NCBI GenBank assembly: GCA_022385755.1
Contig: MU278371.1
Span: forward strand, 85,123-149,122
Source of the DNA: Trametopsis cervina
Lineage: Eukaryota > Basidiomycota > Agaricomycetes > Polyporales > Irpicaceae
Length of the DNA: 64,000 nt
Reading direction: 5' to 3'
Below the pieces are notes generated by a model, which did no database searches, was not told the DNA's origin, and saw nothing but the letters and a program-made list of their open reading frames with translations. Each line of letters begins with the position of its first letter. Position 1 is the first letter of the stretch. Made by a program: the position numbers and the translations under genes. Shown here piece by piece: positions 1 to 11,376 of this stretch.

Positions 1-599
1 CGGTCAGGTACGCAGAAAGGCTAATTCCTATGTTCTTCGGTGCCGGGCACTGCCGGCGGACACGAGAGCTGGATGGAGTAGTCGCACATGCGAGAAGCTC
101 TAATTGCATAGGACCGAGACATGGAGGTATATGCGATTGCTATCCTAGAGCAGTTCTAAGCGTATTGGACTCATGTCGCATACGTTACATAAACTGCTGA
201 GAAATCAATGCACGTGCGCTTGAAAATGGAAGTCTGGTGACAAAATTCCGAGCACCTGTGGTCATTAGAGCTGAGAGAAGACAGAGAGTATATCTGGTGA
301 TAGTATGTATTGGAACTGGGTAGAAACGCTTCCTGACTAAGTCTTAATGCCTCCATGTTAAATCCCGACAACTCGGAATCGGGGAATGAGTGCATAGTAG
401 CGCGTCGTATGTGAGCACATCCGACGCGGTTACGGGGACATACAGCCGTGACTCTGCTCAACATTAGCCTATCCGGCGCGGCCACGCTTTCCTATAAATA
501 CCACTCAGTCTCTATCCATGCCGAACACAACTTCAGGATCTGCAGGATCTGCAGGAAAGCTCCTTCTTTCGCTCACCTCTTACTCACAAACATAACACG
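1..599. other. Upstream region of the GST gene, no gene seen
   Basis: No convincing coding sequence on either strand. The only structured elements are a TATA box at 493-500 and a 9-bp tandem repeat (CAGGATCTG twice, then a partial third copy) at about 534-555 in the probable 5' leader of the GST gene. The left edge may hold the end of an unseen neighbour, but I see no open frame that supports this. Confidence 0.5.
493..500 (+). promoter_or_regulatory. TATA box of the GST gene
   Basis: TATAAATA matches the TATAWAWR consensus. It lies 100 bp before the ATG at 600, so transcription would start near 525 and give a leader of about 70 nt. Confidence 0.55.
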
Positions 600-1435
600 A
601 TGGTCCTCAAATTATATAGTGATCGACTCTCCAAACCGACGTTGCGCGTCGCCGCCGTCCTTGTCGAAAAGAATGTCCCATTCGAGCTCATCGCAGTCGA
701 CTGGCAAAATGGGAAGCACAAGACCCCAGAGTACCTCGAGAAGCATCCATTCGGCCAGCTGCCCTACATCGACGACGGCGGGTTCATCTTGTATGAGTCG
801 CGGGCTATTTGTCGCTACATAGCCATCAAGTATCGCGAACAGGGCCCTGCGCTTGTTCCAGACCTCAACGACGTGCAGGCGACAGCGCTGTTCGAGCAGG
901 CCGCAAGCGTTGAGCAAAATGATTTCGAGCCACACGCGTACGGCTATATCTATGAGAAGCTGGGCAAGCCGTGAGTATTCCATGTTTTCCGTTTGAAATG
1001 CTGCTGGCTAGGTATTTAATGCCCTTGTGTAGCCGTCACGGACTGGAGGTGGATCAGAAGGTTTTAGATGATATGCTGACCAAGCTGGATGAACGCCTCA
1101 ATGGATACGAGCGGATCTTGGGGAAGCAGAAGTACCTCGCCGGTAATGTAAGCATTAGCAACAATAGTTTCCTCTCTGAAAGTCATGAACCTTACATCGA
1201 GCAGGAATTTACGCTGGCCGATCTCTTCCATCTGCCATGGGGCACTCTATTGACCGAGGACTGCAGCATAGGCCTTTTTGTGGATGACAAGAAACGGCCG
1301 AATCTTGCCAGGTAGGTTATTACAAGCTTCTTCTCACGAGCATCATTCTGATCTGTCTTTCACCTCTACAGATGGTGGAAGGATATCTCCTCACGCCCGG
1401 CGTGGTTGGCCGTAAAGGACGGTATCCCTGTTTGA
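600..1435 (+). CDS. Glutathione S-transferase (phi-like fungal class)
   Basis: Conjugates glutathione to electrophilic substrates in the cytosol, or acts as a glutathione peroxidase. Four exons are read at 600-970, 1033-1147, 1205-1311 and 1372-1435, all with GT-AG introns, giving 218 aa, normal for the family. The N-terminal thioredoxin-like half starts MVLKLYSDRLSKPT and contains HPFGQLPYIDD (glutathione-binding cis-Pro region) and ESRAICRYIA, the usual Glu-Ser gamma-glutamyl contact. A Ser near residue 11 is the candidate catalytic residue. The helical C-terminal half contains FTLADLFHLP and ends RPAWLAVKDGIPV. The pattern resembles plant and fungal phi-type GSTs, although substrate cannot be predicted. 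The ATG is the first one downstream of a TATA box and is followed at once by the beta-1 strand. Confidence 0.9.
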
Positions 1436-2042
1436 TAGATAGAATAGAGGCATCTCGCGTGGATAGTTTACTTACATAGAAAGATGATTGTGACCATGTT
1501 CATTCCAAACGCAGTTGAGCATCAATGCACGACATCAGAGATGTTCCCATTGCCGTACGTTGAAGATTTATCCACTAAGATATATGCTTTATGTCGCGGA
1601 GGACTAAGGTGAACTCCAGAAGTCAGTAAAGCTACGGTCGGGATGAACGTCATTGCTTACAATGATGACGGATCAATCGCTGTGTCGTTGCCTGATTGTA
1701 TGGTAAGAGGTATTGAGGACGCTCGCATGAGCATACGTAGATCCATGCTAGTACTCGCTGGTTGAGAGCGTGAGTTGGCAATAAACAGATTTCGAAATTC
1801 GCTGAAAGATTCTCTCCGGGCCGCACGGGCCGGGAATTCGCCTGGGGGTGAGAGTTGAGAGATTGATCATTGCTATGTGGACACGACAGCCCGGCCGATA
1901 CCCGCCCCAGGCTGTTCCGGACGTTCATGCTCACGCCCACGCACTCGACCGCAGAGCATTCCAGTTCAACCTTTCCCCTACGGTAAATACCCACATTAAC
2001 TGTCCTTTCTGCCGTCTGACTAACCATGTCTCAGTGAGCAGT
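1436..2042. other. Intergenic spacer between GST and F-box genes
   Basis: No gene is supported. A good intron (GTAAAT at 1983 to TCAG at 2034) lies just before the F-box ATG and probably interrupts its 5' leader. An upstream in-frame methionine at 1848 would give a longer N-terminus, but the sequence before 2043 is not protein-like. Confidence 0.4.
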
Positions 2043-3226
2043 ATGACGGCAGAACTTGAAAACCAGCTCGGAGGTCTTTGCTTATCAGAGCCTGCTATCT
2101 GCCTGCCAACCGAGTTATACCGGGAAGTCTTCAGCTATGTCTCATCCATGAGAGACCTTTGCAATCTTAGTGTCCTGTGTCACGACCTCCAACCCGAAGC
2201 GGAATTCTTCATCTATCGCACCGTTCAGTCCGATAACCGCACGCACACCGAATATCTGTGCGACATCATCACTTCCTCACCCCACCGTCATATGTTAGTG
2301 CGGTCGCTCAGCATATCTCACGACGAGTGGGGAGCCGCCCCTATTTCCGCAGCCCGTGATCGTGAGTTTTGGGATCGAGTCGCACGCCTTCTCCACGACC
2401 TTCCCTACCTTGAGGAGCTCAAGATACACGACATGGCCATGAAACACGGGAATACCAACTCGTGGGTGCTGTCGCGCGCTACATTCACCCTCCATCAGTT
2501 CGATTGCGACTTCGTCTTCGACGACCACCTGGCGGCTTTCCTGTACAGCCAGCGCCAGCTGAAACGCCTGTACTGGGCAGAGTCCTGCGTCGATGAGAAT
2601 TCCCGACGAGCCCTTGAAGATATGGACGCTCACGCGGCCTCTCTGGGACCTTGCTTATCTCTTCTCAACACTAACAGCGCCCGATTCGCTGTGAAATGCA
2701 TGAAACAAGCCCCACTGAGCCATATCTGGGTCAGCGGGCCCTGCGCATATGAAGATGACGGGTGGATGCGCTACATGGAGGAATTCGTGGCCGACGGTGG
2801 AACTTCCAGCCTCCTGTCTCTGCGTCTCAATTTTCCGTACCGCAAACGTACGCTGATCGCTCTGTTATGGGCGCTGGCGAAGACCACGCCCAACCTTCGT
2901 TCCCTAGGCTTCTTACCGCTCTTCACTCATCAGGTCCGTACAGCATTCATTGATGGCTGTACCACGCCTGACATTGACTTCCGTATGCTCAGGATAGCGA
3001 TATAATAGATGCTCTGTCGCAGTTCAAGAAGCTACAGTCAATTGTCACCTGGAACGTCATCGAGCGCAATACCTCCCGCTTGATCGCCGAGGCCTGCCCA
3101 TCACTGCGCTTAATCGCATGCCTTCATTATTCGTATTCGCACGAATATGTCGTTTTGCCTGTCAACCCGTTCGGTACACCACGTCCACTGCATGATCCAC
3201 TGTACTTACTTTGGAAAGACGTCTAG
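2043..3226 (+). CDS. F-box-type protein (substrate receptor candidate of an SCF ubiquitin ligase)
   Basis: Two exons, 2043-2933 and 2993-3226, are joined across a 59-nt intron (GTCCGT to CTCAG). The junction restores the frame as HQ|DSDIIDAL. The protein is about 374 aa. After a short acidic lead, the segment CLPTELYREVFSYVSSMRDL is a typical degenerate fungal F-box (LP.E....F.......L). It is followed by weakly repeated Leu-rich segments (RSLSISHDEW, LEELKIHDMA, LRLNFPYRK, LRSLGFLPLF), as in the very large basidiomycete F-box/LRR-like family. By family it would bind Skp1 through the F-box and a target through the rest. The target is unknown. Reading through the intron gives a premature stop at 3005, so the splice is needed for the conserved C-terminal part. 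Confidence 0.75.
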
Positions 3227-3648
3227 ATATTTAAAATGCTAGTTGTATCTTTATTGTCAGAAACCGGGATGAATAGCGCTAACGGCTTCGGACCGCTTGG
3301 ACAGGACCAGCCATTCATATCCCCGAAGCAGAGAGCGTCCGACATCGCCACGTTAGTCTGGCGTGTACATATGTGAGTTCCCGACGGACATCACATTGTC
3401 GGGCGTGGCTGATCATCATGTGCGGCGACCCGGTATGTATCTCTTACAGTGGTTCGCTCCCGACGGAGTATGCATCGCGAGTGCCTCACCCGCCAAACCC
3501 CTCTGTAAGAAAGGCTCATGCTTTCCATTTGAACACCTTTTCGCGCTCGGAATAGAGACCATTGGTCCAGTATAAGAGAGAAGATGTCTGCGTTCATCCA
3601 CACCAAAACACAACCATCCTACAGCCAGTCTCCTAACAATCTCACATA
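3227..3648. other. Spacer and promoter of orphan-family copy A
   Basis: No gene is seen. TATAAGA at 3571-3577 lies 78 bp before the ATG at 3649 and is the likely TATA element. The CT-rich stretch from 3595 onward is a typical fungal leader. Short open frames on both strands overlap each other and lack protein-like composition. Confidence 0.4.
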
Positions 3649-4218
3649 ATGGCCCAATACGTTCTCGTACCTCAGCAGAGCTATCAAGCACCTAGAGCAT
3701 TCCAACGCCACAATTCTATCCTCTTTACTGCCCAGGGTGCTCCTGGTATCAACCTGCGCTATGCATGCGATGGGGCTCTGGAGCTCCTTGACGAACAAGA
3801 GGTGCAGCCGACCCTCAGTAACACAAGCGCCAGAATTACATTGCGTATCCTAGTAAGTCGACTCAGCGGGTCATCCGTCCGATGCTTTTGTTAATGCGCA
3901 TATGTAGTGGCCTGGATATCCCATGTGGACCTTTACGAACCTTGCCATCACCGACCATACCTACGTCGCTACCAACCTTAACATGAGACAGATAGCCCAC
4001 AACGTTGCAAGATGCATCCAGAGATTTTTTCAGGTGAGCTTTTCCTTGGTTCCGCATCCAGAAATATCCTTACCGAGCCGTACCAGGATATGGCCGGTGT
4101 GGGCGGGGAGCAGCCTCAGTGGATTACCGACATCATCGATTTCGATCGTCTGTATCTTACCGAGCTGATCCACGTCTCTCAAGGGAGCTGGCAGCCGATT
4201 CTGTACTACTTGCTGTAA
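3649..4218 (+). CDS. Orphan-family protein, copy A (W-P-G-Y / W-Q-P-[VI]-L family)
   Basis: Function unknown. I recognise no named domain. Three exons, 3649-3852, 3908-4033 and 4087-4218, are separated by phase-0 GT-AG introns of 55 and 53 nt and give 153 aa. Exon 1 contains SILFTAQGAPGINL and ends ITLRIL. Exon 2 opens exactly with WPGYPMW. Exon 3 starts DMAGV and ends in FDRLYLTELIHVSQGSWQPILYYLL. The same architecture, intron positions and motifs recur in the genes at 25.3 and 36.5 kb, which is what makes this a gene rather than a chance frame. There is no signal peptide, transmembrane helix or Cys pattern. The C-terminal aromatic and Leu-rich segment looks like a buried helix or strand. 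The gene lies in a gene-poor spacer and converges on the ABC transporter. Confidence 0.75.
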
Positions 4219-4623
4219 GCAGGGAGGTGTCACGATATAAGCCCTGATGTTCTGTTTTCACGGTCCATTTATGTGCCACGCTATCGTTGTGTAGTTTCGT
4301 ATGTGCTGCCGTCTCTCCCCGTTTTCTGTTACCATTGCCCATGATCGTAGCCTGCGTAACTTCTGGTTGTATGCTCTCGTTGTATGTGTTCATGTACTCA
4401 CTTGTTTCTATGAGAACCATTATGTTGTGCATTAAGGTGTCGGTTTGATGTTATATGGAAACGGCAATTTCGCCTTGTGACGCAAAATAACAACGCAGCA
4501 TGACGATATAACCTCTTACATCTAATTCTAATCCTGCCATACAAATCAAGACATGTCCTCTAATATCGACAATATTAGAGAAGTATAGAGGAACGTCCAC
4601 GACACCTTTCACTGATATCCATG
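4219..4623. other. Convergent 3' spacer
   Basis: Holds the 3' ends of copy A (+) and the ABC transporter (-). No additional gene is seen. Confidence 0.5.
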
Positions 4624-7600
4624 TCACAAAGACTCGGCCTTTGCCTTCGCCGCAGCTTCCAATTCGGCAAAGGTACCGCTCTTCAGACACATTCCACGGA
4701 ATATTCCCCCTTCCTTCTGAATGAGTTTGTATGGGGTATCGAACTCCGCCAATCTGCCTTTGTCTAGAACGATCAGGCGGTCATAATCAATGACAGTTCG
4801 CAAACGATGAGCGACTACAAAAGGAGGTCATGAATCGTTCGAGATATCAAAGATGTCTGCCCACCCGTCAGGAGTAATGAATCATTGAATTCTTCTCGTA
4901 TCGCTGCTTGAATTTTAGCATCGGTGGCAAAGTCGATGCTTGATGTCGCTTCATCCAAAACGATAATCGCACTGCGACGCAAAAGAGCGCGAGCCATGGC
5001 AATCAGCTGTCGCTGGCCTTGCGAGAAATTGGTTCCTCCTGGGGAGACTTGAGTGTCGAGAGTGACCGTGACCTTCGTGTCGGTCTCCGTCGCGCTGAGA
5101 GAGACGTTGGACGGCGCCAACGAACCTTCTCGCTCTACCTCGTGGACTGAACCGGGCCGAGACGGGGTTCGAGACGCATTCCTCGACGCTTCTCGGGAAG
5201 CTCTCTGTGATGTCAGCTGACTTTCGCTTAACATGTGCACACGGTACAAAACGTCAAGACATTCGCTATCGTCGTGTTCGCCTGGGCGACATCAGTACGG
5301 AGTGAGTAATTAAGATTACGAGCACATACCGAAGGGATCAAGATTGTCACGCAAAGTGCCAGAAAAGAGTGTGGCATCCTGTGGTATGGCTTAACAGAGC
5401 TGAAGCGAGTAATATAGATCGACTTACTTGGGGAATGAACGTCTAGGGAGGGAATATAAGTAAGTGCACCGAGCCATCGTTGTTGGGAACTCACAAGTCG
5501 TCCCCTTAAATCATGAAGACCGATCTTGGATATATCGATACCATCAATAACGATACGACCTGACGCGGGATCGACCTGAGCATGCACGTGATTGTTATAC
5601 GGGGGTTTGCTTCATGCACTGCACGAATACATACAAATCGTAAAATGCTCATTGCCAGCGTGGATTTCCCACTTCCTGTACGACCAAGCAGACCAATACG
5701 TTCTTTTGCCTTGAGCTGGAAGGAGACTTCGTGCAAGACTGGGGGGAGCTCGGGGGCATATCTGATGACAAGGTTTTCGACGGAGATCAAACTGTCAGAG
5801 TTCGAGCTGGTCGACGACGGCCAGTAAGCAGGTGGGCGATTCGATTCAATGACGGCGGGCGGCTCCTGGGGAAGATCGAGATATTCTACGACACGTTCGA
5901 CGGAGCTAGGGTGGGAAAGGCTTTAGTTATTGCATGCATATTGGGATGTGTGGTATACGTACTTGAGATCGAGCTCCAACGCTGTCCAGAATCGGCAAGC
6001 CCAATAGACACTTTCCGTGAAAGACATGGCCGAAGTAATGCACACACCAGCAAGACCAGCTCTCACATAGCCGGAAAGGGCAAACAGGGTGGTGATGCCC
6101 ACTCCGATAGCACCAAGTGCGTCGAAGTGCAGGAGCAGCCATCGATTGGTCATCCAGAAACTGTACCACATCTAGATGCAAGTTGAGACAGTGAAACGAT
6201 CAAAGTAACATTGCCTACCTTCGTAGTAAGGTCAACTTTACTGTTGTGGTTGTCAAGGAAGCGCTGTTCTGCTGAGAAGGCGCGCACTGTGACAATACCT
6301 TCCAGTAACTCCCCGAAGTTTGCGAAAATGGGGCTCCGCGTGTTAGACTCCATCCTGCGAAGATCTCTTCCGGTGTTCAGGTAGCCTATAGCTAGGCGAC
6401 GATAGACGAATCCAATAACCACAGCGGGGAATATGAACAGAGGGAAGACAACACTTGCGGCAGACATGTCAGCGAATAGGTCAAAATAGTTGGCCAGACA
6501 CCTACACGATGGTGATGACCGAAGCAGCGAAGTTGGCCAACGATGAGTTCACGGTTTGTAGTGTTCCAGACAACGAAGAGTCCACTGTTTCAACGTCCTT
6601 GCTGAAACGATTCAACATTCGGCCTATACAAGATTAGCTATGGTCGTTCATCGGGGAAGACAATCTTTTCGTACCCTGAGGTGTGACATCATGCCATCGC
6701 ATAGTTGCACGAACGACTCCAACAAGAAGCTGTTGGAAGAGCTTGCGAGATGCCCTTAGAGCCCCGGTATATTGTATGATTGCACTAAGGACGTTGAGAG
6801 TGGCCACACCCATGGCTATAGAAGCATAGACGCCAATGTAGAAATAAGGATGTTCTTGAGCACGAGGCCAGTCAATGCCGAAGGTCCCCTTGTCAAGCAA
6901 ACTGGGGTTTGACATCGTATAACGCATTGGGGAGAACCAGTGATCGAGAGGAACTTCATGCTCGGGACTCAACATGGTCCTGAATGACAAGGTGTTTGCA
7001 AATTCGGCGGTAGAGTTACCGTAGGCCTCCCCCCATATCTGGCAAGTAATCGGCAACAGAAGATATATCATGTACAGTACGGCTTACCTTGATCCATACT
7101 TTCTCTCCCACTGCGAGGCCTTGGTTGAATATAATAAATAACACCAATATTGACCATGTCCAATATGATCTGGTCGTGCATGTCAGTTCCAAATACATAT
7201 CGACTCCATTTGAGCTGCGGTGATACACTCACGAAGCTTTGAGGTATGTCTTGTAAATGTTCCATTTGACACTGCCTTCTTCACGTTTCTCCTCCTCTAT
7301 CAGCTTTCTTGGTTTCTTGACTGCTTCAACCGGGGCTGCTTCTCCTGTAGCCTCACCCTCGACAGCCGCCACATCAGCAGATACCACGGCTTCAGCCTGC
7401 TGATCTTGCTTCTGCGCTTCTGCGGACTCGTCATGGGTGATCTCTTCCAAAACTCCTCGCGCACGTAAATCCTTCAGGGTCCCTTGAGTGTCAATGCGAC
7501 CGTCTAGCATGCGGACGAGATAGAAGGTGCCGGGTAGCACGAGTTCTACGTGGTGGGTTACCAGAATCTAGGGCTAGGTGAGCAGGATCTTATGTTGGCG

Positions 7601-10600
7601 CGCCTCAGATTATTGACTTACAACTGTACGATGTTCCAGCAATGGTCCCCGAAGTAGCTTCTCGAACAGGAACCGGGCAGTGTGACTATCCTAAAAAACA
7701 ACATCTTTCAGTACGTTCCGACGATATATCATATCTAGGGCTCAACCAAGGTCAATAGACTGGGATAGAGAAGCTCTCCGCTACTCATAATTTGATAGTT
7801 TGAGCGTGTACCTCGGAGACCAGTCTTATGATTTAGTTCGGTTGAGAAAACTTACCACAGCACTGAGTGGGTCGTCCAGGAGGACATATTTCGTCGGCTA
7901 GATCGACGTGAGTGACAGTACTATGTGAGTAATAAGGACCACGAACAGCGTAGATTGCGCGTGCAAGCGCAACACTGAACTCTGAAGTTTAGCATTGCGC
8001 AACAAAAGGCCCGGAAATACTTACCGAGCTTTCTGCCCTCCCGACAAACTGACACCACTAAATGAACAGGTTAATAATGCCACACCGAACTCTGGAACAA
8101 CTTGTTCTCACCGAGCACCGATCTCTGTGTTATCACCGTCTTCAAGGATCTGGAGATCGGGCAACAGTGCACAGCACTCGACAACAGCATTGTACCTGTC
8201 TTCATCGTACGGGTAGCCAAATAGGATGTTATCCTTGATAGATTGATAGCGGAGCCAAGGCGACTGGGCTGCATATGAAATCGAATGCTGGAGCCCATGT
8301 TCATCGACATGAGACGGATTCTTCGACAGGATTAAGCGTCCGTCCAGCAGTGTCATCTCTCCAAGTAGGGCCATGAGGAGAGCTGTTTTACCGCTGGCAG
8401 TGGGACCAGTCACAACTGTCAATTCGCCCTCAGGGAACATGACGCTGATATCTGTGAGTTGAAAACGCCGTTCAGATGTTTCCGATCCTGCGAGAGATGC
8501 ATTATCGACGACTGTCGCTCCGTCATCTTCTGCGTTCACCTGGTTGGGGTCTGCGGCTTTTGGCTTATCCTGCGGCTCTTCAACCTCATTCCATTTGAAA
8601 GTGCCATGATTGATGCCCAGACCTGGTGCAATCTCCTCCGCGGCAGCAGTACTGCCCTGCCTCTTGAGGCTAGAGACATGCGCATCGACTTCATCTTCGT
8701 CAAGATAGGTCGAAATTCGATTGAGCGCGATACCAGTCTACATCCGTGCGTCATGGAGCCACCCTCGGTGTAGCGTACCGGTAAGACTCACCTGGAGAAT
8801 CTGAACAATCCACGAGGGAATAACGTTCAATGGCGCTCTGCAAAGGGACACTTATTATCACGAAGTATAAAAGAGCATATTCAATGTACCTTAGCATGTT
8901 GAACAACGCGATAGCCTATGCTGGATGTTAATTGTCGGACTTGACATGCGTAGGACAAGAACTCACGGTAAAGGCAGTCCCGACAGTCAATTGGTGTCCT
9001 TGCATGATGTAGGAGAAAAATGCCGTAACTGATACAGCTATAGGGGCAGTGGTCCAGATGAGAGAAAAGCAAATGGAGTTCGTGCGAGCTGGGTCAAGCG
9101 CACATGAGCTGACGATCCTGATATTTGTCGGAGTCCGGACGTACCCTTGATTAGCCACTTCAGTTCGACCTCACGTGCATCGAGGGCACGCTGAATCCAT
9201 CGGTCTTCCCAAGCAAAGAATTTGATGAATTTAACCTGGCAAGAACCGGCCGTGAGTATTATCGTACGAAAAGCTGTAGGGTATACATACGGCGGTGATC
9301 AGCTCATTCAGTACACCCATACGCTTGTCTCTGGCATTAGAGAGACCCTTATGGATGCGGACAGCACGTCGAGCAACGAGATTGTTCAAAGGCCAAAGAA
9401 TAAGCAAGACAAAAAAGCCAGCGAAGGCAGAGAGTCCAAGTAGCCTGCCAGAAGAATGAGTGGTGTATTCCCTCTATTCCTTTCGATACATACTGATATA
9501 GGAACATGCTTGCCACAATAATTTCGAAAGGGGCTGTGACCAAACTTCATAGATAGCCAAGACGGTGAAGCCGTACGTACGTACCACCATAAAGGAAATA
9601 TGCTCCGGAGACAATCTGTGCAACCTGTAGAGAGCATCATGCATTCAGTCGCACAAAACAAAGTGCCATAGAAACTAACCCTGTTGGCATCTCCGGCCAT
9701 CAAATTGACAATCTTTCCAACATCAGCTCCAGCTTTGGGATCATCGGCTTTGGGGTCTATCCGGGTCATTCAGCGTACTCATATCATCAAGTGCCGCGAT
9801 ACGCACCCTTTTTATCTTCCGCACTTTTACTCTTTGCGGCATCCTTATCCACAATTCCGGAAAAATCCTTCCGTTTGAGGGCTTTATCGTATATAGACGT
9901 CATGAGACTTGACCTGATCCTTGTTGCTGCTCTCCTTCCAAACCACAAATGTTGAACATCCGCCTCTGCTTTGGCCAAAGTTGATAGGAATGCCAAGAAC
10001 GCGTAAATGTACGCAAGCGAGATGCGGCGGATCCGTTCATCTTCGGTCTCGTCTTCGTGCACGTCCAGGGAGTCCAATATACGCTTGAGGAAGAACGGCC
10101 CCAAATAGTTGAAGACTATGCTGACATACGTAAGCACAAAATCCAAAATCAAGTCCATTGAGTTCGCTGCCCACAGCCGACGAAGGAGTGTAGCTCGCTT
10201 GATAGCGCTAAATTTCATGTATACGGGACGAGCCTGCATGCGTGGGCTGAGATTCCATACATCTGACTCTTGTAGCGTTGTGTTCGTGCCGAGCGTGATG
10301 AGTGGGCGCACCCAATGGAAGCTCACCCAGCCCCACAGAGATGTATAGTCTTCTGGTGAGACGGATTTCCCCTAGAACTAATGCGTTAAAGTATGTATCG
10401 GGGATGCTCGTCGTCACTCACAATATCTGCTGGAGACACACGGGCGCTCGGGAGGGCCAGCGGCATAGTGAATATGGTCACAAGAGATATTAAACCTGCG
10501 GCCAGATTCACAACCAGCGCCGCAACCACGATTCCCTCCGGTAGGGGGGTGCCATATACGTGGTTGTCAAACAGAATTCCTCCGAAAACGAGGGTATCCG

Positions 10601-11151
10601 AGAGAAGACGTGCGACATATAGAATAAGGAGGTCGCTTGGCGGAGTAGCAGTGGATTTGAGTATGGGCCTACAGCAAGCGTACAGCCACGAGACCGCAAT
10701 GAGATATGGAACCAGGGTGCTCCATACATCTCCGGATTCTGTGACGGCCAAATAAGAGCCCAAAGTGATCCATAGGAGTGTTCCCAAGAGCGCAGTAAGC
10801 GAGAGTACGAGCATGCGCCAGAGGGGAGGGTGCACGGGGACCTTGTACGACTCTGCCTTGTTCTCCTGTGCCAAAAGTGACTCTGCCTCCTGCAAGGTCA
10901 GGAAAGGTTTTATAGGTGACTTCAGAATTTTGACAACATGGGAGATTGGTGTAGGTCGCGGTGCGGCTAGCAGTAAAGCAGCAGCCACAATCGTCGCCGG
11001 TGCCAGAGCAGACCATGAGACACGAACGCAAGAGGAGGACAGGTCCAAGGGACTCGCTCCTTCGCACAAGCCTCCCATGCCAAGTTATCTCGTCGCGTGA
11101 GAGTTAGGGATAAGAGCGGTAAACGACGTGATGGGACATACGGGTAGACAT
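4624..11151 (-). CDS. ABCC/MRP-type full-size ABC transporter
   Basis: Exports or sequesters glutathione conjugates or other organic anions at the vacuolar or plasma membrane, by family. Many short exons give TMD0/TMD1 - NBD1 - TMD2 - NBD2, roughly 1,450 aa. NBD1 has Walker A GPTASGKT (about 8384-8407), signature LSGGQKAR (about 8030-8055) and Walker B YVLLDDP (about 7870-7895). NBD2 has Walker [10 protein letters not shown] (about 5660-5690), signature FSQGQRQL (about 5005-5030) and Walker [13 protein letters not shown] (about 4935-4970). An Asp replaces the catalytic Glu in NBD1 only, the asymmetry known for ABCC proteins. An Ala/Glu-rich linker lies at 7280-7420. The start is uncertain. 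ATG 11151 followed by an intron ending just before LCEGASPLD is in frame, while ATG 11078 needs no intron. The C-terminus is ...[10 protein letters not shown]. The pairing with a GST gene 3 kb away is compatible with detoxification but is probably coincidental. Confidence 0.9.
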
Positions 11152-11376
11152 GGCGCGCGAATCGTGACCGTGATGTCGCGAGCTGTTCGATAAGTCTAGC
11201 GCTGGCCAGAACAGCGCGGGTGTCTCAATATAAAAGAGAAACCCGACTGTGGTCGGGAGGATAATATATGCATGACATCGCTATTTATACAATTAAAAAC
11301 ATACAGAGCATTCCAGTATCGAGAACAGTTGACAGCGAGCGACAAGAACGAATAAAACGAAACGGAACAAACGGGC
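11152..11376. other. Spacer between Lon 3' end and ABC transporter 5' end
   Basis: Promoter of the ABC transporter. An A/T-rich TATA-like element lies at 11227-11236. It reads TATAAAAG on the + strand and CTTTTATA on the - strand, so its orientation is ambiguous. On the - strand it is about 80 bp upstream of the ATG at 11151. Confidence 0.4.

Noticed and set aside
171..485. - strand open frame of about 100 codons upstream of the GST gene
   Set aside because: Starts with a non-ATG codon, overlaps the GST promoter and has no recognisable feature.
7870..7895. Degenerate Walker B (Asp for Glu) in NBD1 of the ABC transporter as a defect
   Set aside because: This asymmetry is normal for ABCC/MRP proteins, so it is not evidence of a broken gene.
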